Positions 61,053 to 64,000 of a DNA stretch of 64,000 bases are shown here, one piece after another. The notes below the pieces were generated by a model. The model made no database searches. It saw only the letters and a program-made list of their open reading frames with translations, and was not told the DNA's origin. Each line of letters opens with the position of its first letter. The stretch's first letter is position 1. This DNA comes from Thermoplasmata archaeon (GTDB lineage: Archaea > Thermoplasmatota > Thermoplasmata > RBG-16-68-12 > SOIM01), in contig JAGLME010000015.1 of assembly GCA_023140195.1 (NCBI GenBank), positions 369,361-433,360 on the forward strand, written 5' to 3'. The position numbers and the translations under genes were made by a program.

Positions 61053-61469
61053 CTATTTAAATCCCCCTACGCCACCGGCCGCCTCTCTCCGCAGTCTTGC
61101 CAACTGCTTCGCCAGGTTCTCTACGTCCTTGATGTCCTTCTTCGTTAGGACGGCTAACCTTGCACGGATATTCTCGTCGTATTGAACGCCGTTGGCCTCC
61201 AAACCGTCTTTGAGGAGCTTTCCCAGATGCCCACCCTTCCTGTCCCAATCTGTCATCAGGATGACCTTCTTGTGGTCCCTGGAGAGCCTCTCGCACGTGC
61301 CGAAGATGGACTCGCCCTTGTTCAATCTGACGATTTCGCCTTTGACTCCAAGCTCCCTGAGCGCCCTTTCGTCCTTCCTGCCCTCCACTATTACGGCCAT
61401 CGTATCGCTCAGGTGTACCAATTGCTCGATAAGACCTTCGACCTCCTCAAGCCTCTTTTCGATCCTCAC
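61053..61469 (-). CDS. Small Toprim-domain protein
   Basis: 138 aa. The Toprim fold is marked by MAVIVEGRKDERALRELG (conserved glutamate) and VILMTDWDRKGG (DxD), followed by the basic ARLRREAAGG tail. Such stand-alone archaeal Toprim proteins are related to RNase M5 and the OLD/DnaG Toprim group; their substrate is not known. The GTG at 61469 follows the DUF167 stop directly, with GGAGG about nine bases upstream, so the pair is one operon. Confidence 0.82.
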   Translation of the reverse strand: MRIEKRLEEVEGLIEQLVHLSDTMAVIVEGRKDERALRELGVKGEIVRLNKGESIFGTCERLSRDHKKVILMTDWDRKGGHLGKLLKDGLEANGVQYDENIRARLAVLTKKDIKDVENLAKQLARLRREAAGGVGGFK

Positions 61470-61808
61470 TCAAGCATCCTCCTGCAACTTCTTCAACACT
61501 TCCAGGACCTTTCCTTCACTAAGACCTTGGATGGAAACGCTCTTCGACCTGTCCTTCTTGCCTGACACGATATCAAACTTCGATTCGTCGATACCGAACC
61601 ATTCGGCGAGAATTGAGATGAGCTCGGCGTTGGCCTCTCCTATTCTTGGCTGGCTCCTGATGGACACTTTGATGCATTTCCTCCAGGGGTCGTAGCCTGC
61701 GAACCCGGTCTTCGATGAGCCAGGGGTGATGTGGAATCTGACTGTCGTATGGCCGGATCCCGATTGGACGGCGTCCTCAATATGCACATGTTCTGAATCG
61801 ACCTCCAT
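61470..61808 (-). CDS. DUF167 (UPF0235/YggU) family protein
   Basis: 112 aa. The family core is FHITPGSSKTGFAGYDPWRKCIKVSIRSQPRIGEANAELI, followed by FDIVSGKKDRSKSVSIQGL. Proteins of this family have no established activity. The ATG at 61808 lies about 26 bases from an agtttagaa box, so it may be leaderless. It is the first gene of a pair with the small Toprim protein and is divergent from the GINS gene. Confidence 0.87.
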   Translation of the reverse strand: MEVDSEHVHIEDAVQSGSGHTTVRFHITPGSSKTGFAGYDPWRKCIKVSIRSQPRIGEANAELISILAEWFGIDESKFDIVSGKKDRSKSVSIQGLSEGKVLEVLKKLQEDA

Positions 61809-61866
61809 ACCTTAACGATTGTCATTCTTCTAAACTCTTAACTAGGGGTATTCCCATTACGAGTCG

Positions 61867-62514
61867 ATGGCCGAGGAGGGCGTGAATTTTGAGAGGATCA
61901 CGAGGATATATCGTGAAGAGACCAACAAGAGCACGCTCACCAAGCTGGAGGCCGATTTTTACGACAAGATGAACGCGTATTTCGAGGACCTGAAGTCCAG
62001 GGCGAACAAGGAGATCTCGAAGGATGCCCATTCCTCCAAGGCTGTCATGCTCCAGGACGAAGTACGGAAGGTCAATCAGAAGAGGGACCAGATATATAGG
62101 GCCAGGGAGAGGAAGATCGTATTGATGGCGTCCTCGAGGGTGGGCGGGACCGATGTGGACATCAAGGTGCTGACCAGGAACGAGAAGGCTTTGTTCGAGC
62201 TGCTGGTCGGGAACCTCCGAGGTGCGAGATCTGAGATCTTCGCAGGGGAGAAACCGGCCCCGAAGAAGGCGGAAGCAGAACCCGTGAAGAAGGTCGAGAA
62301 GAAGGAGCCAGTACCGCCCAAGAAGGAAGTCAAGTCAGAGGATCCCGAGGAAAGCACCGCCGTCATAAAAGTGCTCGAGGACATCCCCGCCTTCGCCGGG
62401 ATCGACGTCACCTACGAGCTCAAGAAGGAAGAGGTCGTCACACTTCCCATGAAAGTGGCCAGGATACTGTCCGAGAGCGGAAAGGCCAAGGTCCTGGAGA
62501 TAAGCAATCCTTAA
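61867..62514 (+). CDS. GINS complex subunit (Gins51/Gins15 type)
   Basis: 215 aa. An alpha-helical A domain (about 1-125: FERITRIYREETNKSTLTKLEADFYDKM, then KIVLMASSRVGG) is followed by a charged Pro/Lys/Glu linker (about 128-165) and a small B domain (VIKVLEDIPAFAGIDVTYELKKEEVVTLP). This A-then-B order is the Gins51 (Sld5/Psf1-like) class. GINS bridges MCM helicase, primase and the GAN nuclease at the fork; a GAN-like gene lies at 42554. Its stop codon TAA lies inside the putative 23S rRNA promoter. Confidence 0.9.
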   Translation: MAEEGVNFERITRIYREETNKSTLTKLEADFYDKMNAYFEDLKSRANKEISKDAHSSKAVMLQDEVRKVNQKRDQIYRARERKIVLMASSRVGGTDVDIKVLTRNEKALFELLVGNLRGARSEIFAGEKPAPKKAEAEPVKKVEKKEPVPPKKEVKSEDPEESTAVIKVLEDIPAFAGIDVTYELKKEEVVTLPMKVARILSESGKAKVLEISNP

Positions 62515-62517
62515 ATA
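62509..62517 (+). promoter_or_regulatory. Putative rRNA promoter TATA box overlapping the GINS stop codon
   Basis: ccttaaata at 62509-62517 contains the GINS TAA (62512-62514). With the usual spacing the transcript would start near 62539, about 200 bases before mature 23S. No better TATA-like box is seen between there and the 23S gene. Confidence 0.5.
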
Positions 62518-62538
62518 CAGCGAGAAACATACATTCGA

Positions 62539-62738
62539 TTGGTCTTCATCTATAAGGGCAATGCATCATTGGTAAGATCACCGTAGCATCCCTGTTTCTT
62601 GATGGAGAGTCTGGTGCACCCAGAGAGAGTTTACGCTTTCTGGGGAAGGGTATAGAAGGGAGGAGGATGGAATACTTCTTCTTGTCCATGATTACCGTCA
62701 TACGCAACCTGGACGTCTGCTATGCCGAAAGGTAAGCG
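62539..62738 (+). other. Pre-23S rRNA leader
   Basis: Untranslated leader of about 200 bases with no 16S or tRNA. It contains a hairpin ccagagag/ctttctgg (62620-62643, one G-U pair). The 3' partner of the expected pre-23S processing stem lies beyond the window, so cleavage sites cannot be placed. Confidence 0.4.

Positions 62739-64000
<1,262 letters not shown>

Overview
The window is archaeal chromosomal DNA. It carries archaeal-type ribosomal proteins (S19e, L31e, L39e), aIF6, archaeal DnaG, a GINS subunit, a GAN/RecJ-like nuclease, a tetraether-lipid synthase and a geranylgeranyl reductase. Many genes have a TATA-like box about 26 bp before the start codon and little or no leader, as in archaeal leaderless transcription. 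The 23S rRNA gene at the right end has no 16S or tRNA gene upstream and begins just after a protein gene. Unlinked rRNA genes are known from Thermoplasma, so a member of Thermoplasmatota is my best guess. The lineage is inferred, not proven.

Left part (1-15.7 kb), housekeeping. The 3' part of gcvPA and complete gcvPB (glycine decarboxylase) come first, then mptE (pterin pyrophosphokinase) with a DUF373 membrane protein, a zinc-ribbon membrane protein and a metallo-beta-lactamase-fold hydrolase. The conserved archaeal cluster S19e-PDCD5-L39e-L31e-aIF6 follows on the minus strand. Next are HdrB/HdrC-like iron-sulfur subunits beside a dihydrolipoamide dehydrogenase, then a compact tes-ferredoxin-GGR operon for membrane-lipid maturation, aspS, and an acylphosphatase whose C-terminal coiled coil is out of frame.

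Middle part (15.7-51.6 kb), a cell-surface island. It holds a TctA-family transporter with an inserted soluble domain, a small secreted protein behind an apparently structured leader, and seven further large exported proteins. These are two NosD-type beta-helix proteins, a 1756-aa propeller-repeat protein, a 4555-aa giant with about 30 DUF11 units plus PKD domains and a C-terminal anchor, two thioredoxin-fold proteins (CGPC and CASC), a type-3-thrombospondin-repeat protein and an FG-GAP/ASPIC protein. Four of them end in the same C-terminal module with two GWNLV-type halves, although their N-terminal architectures are unrelated. The only non-surface gene inside the island encodes a GAN-like DHH nuclease.

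Right part (51.6-64 kb), information processing. It contains alaS, a VIT/CCC1-like membrane protein, a site-2 protease with an outward C-terminal domain, a tRNA G10 methyltransferase, a RimI-like acetyltransferase, a LonB-derived ATPase lacking the protease domain, dnaG, a small Toprim protein, a DUF167 protein, a GINS subunit, and the first ~1.26 kb of 23S rRNA, whose putative TATA box overlaps the GINS stop codon.
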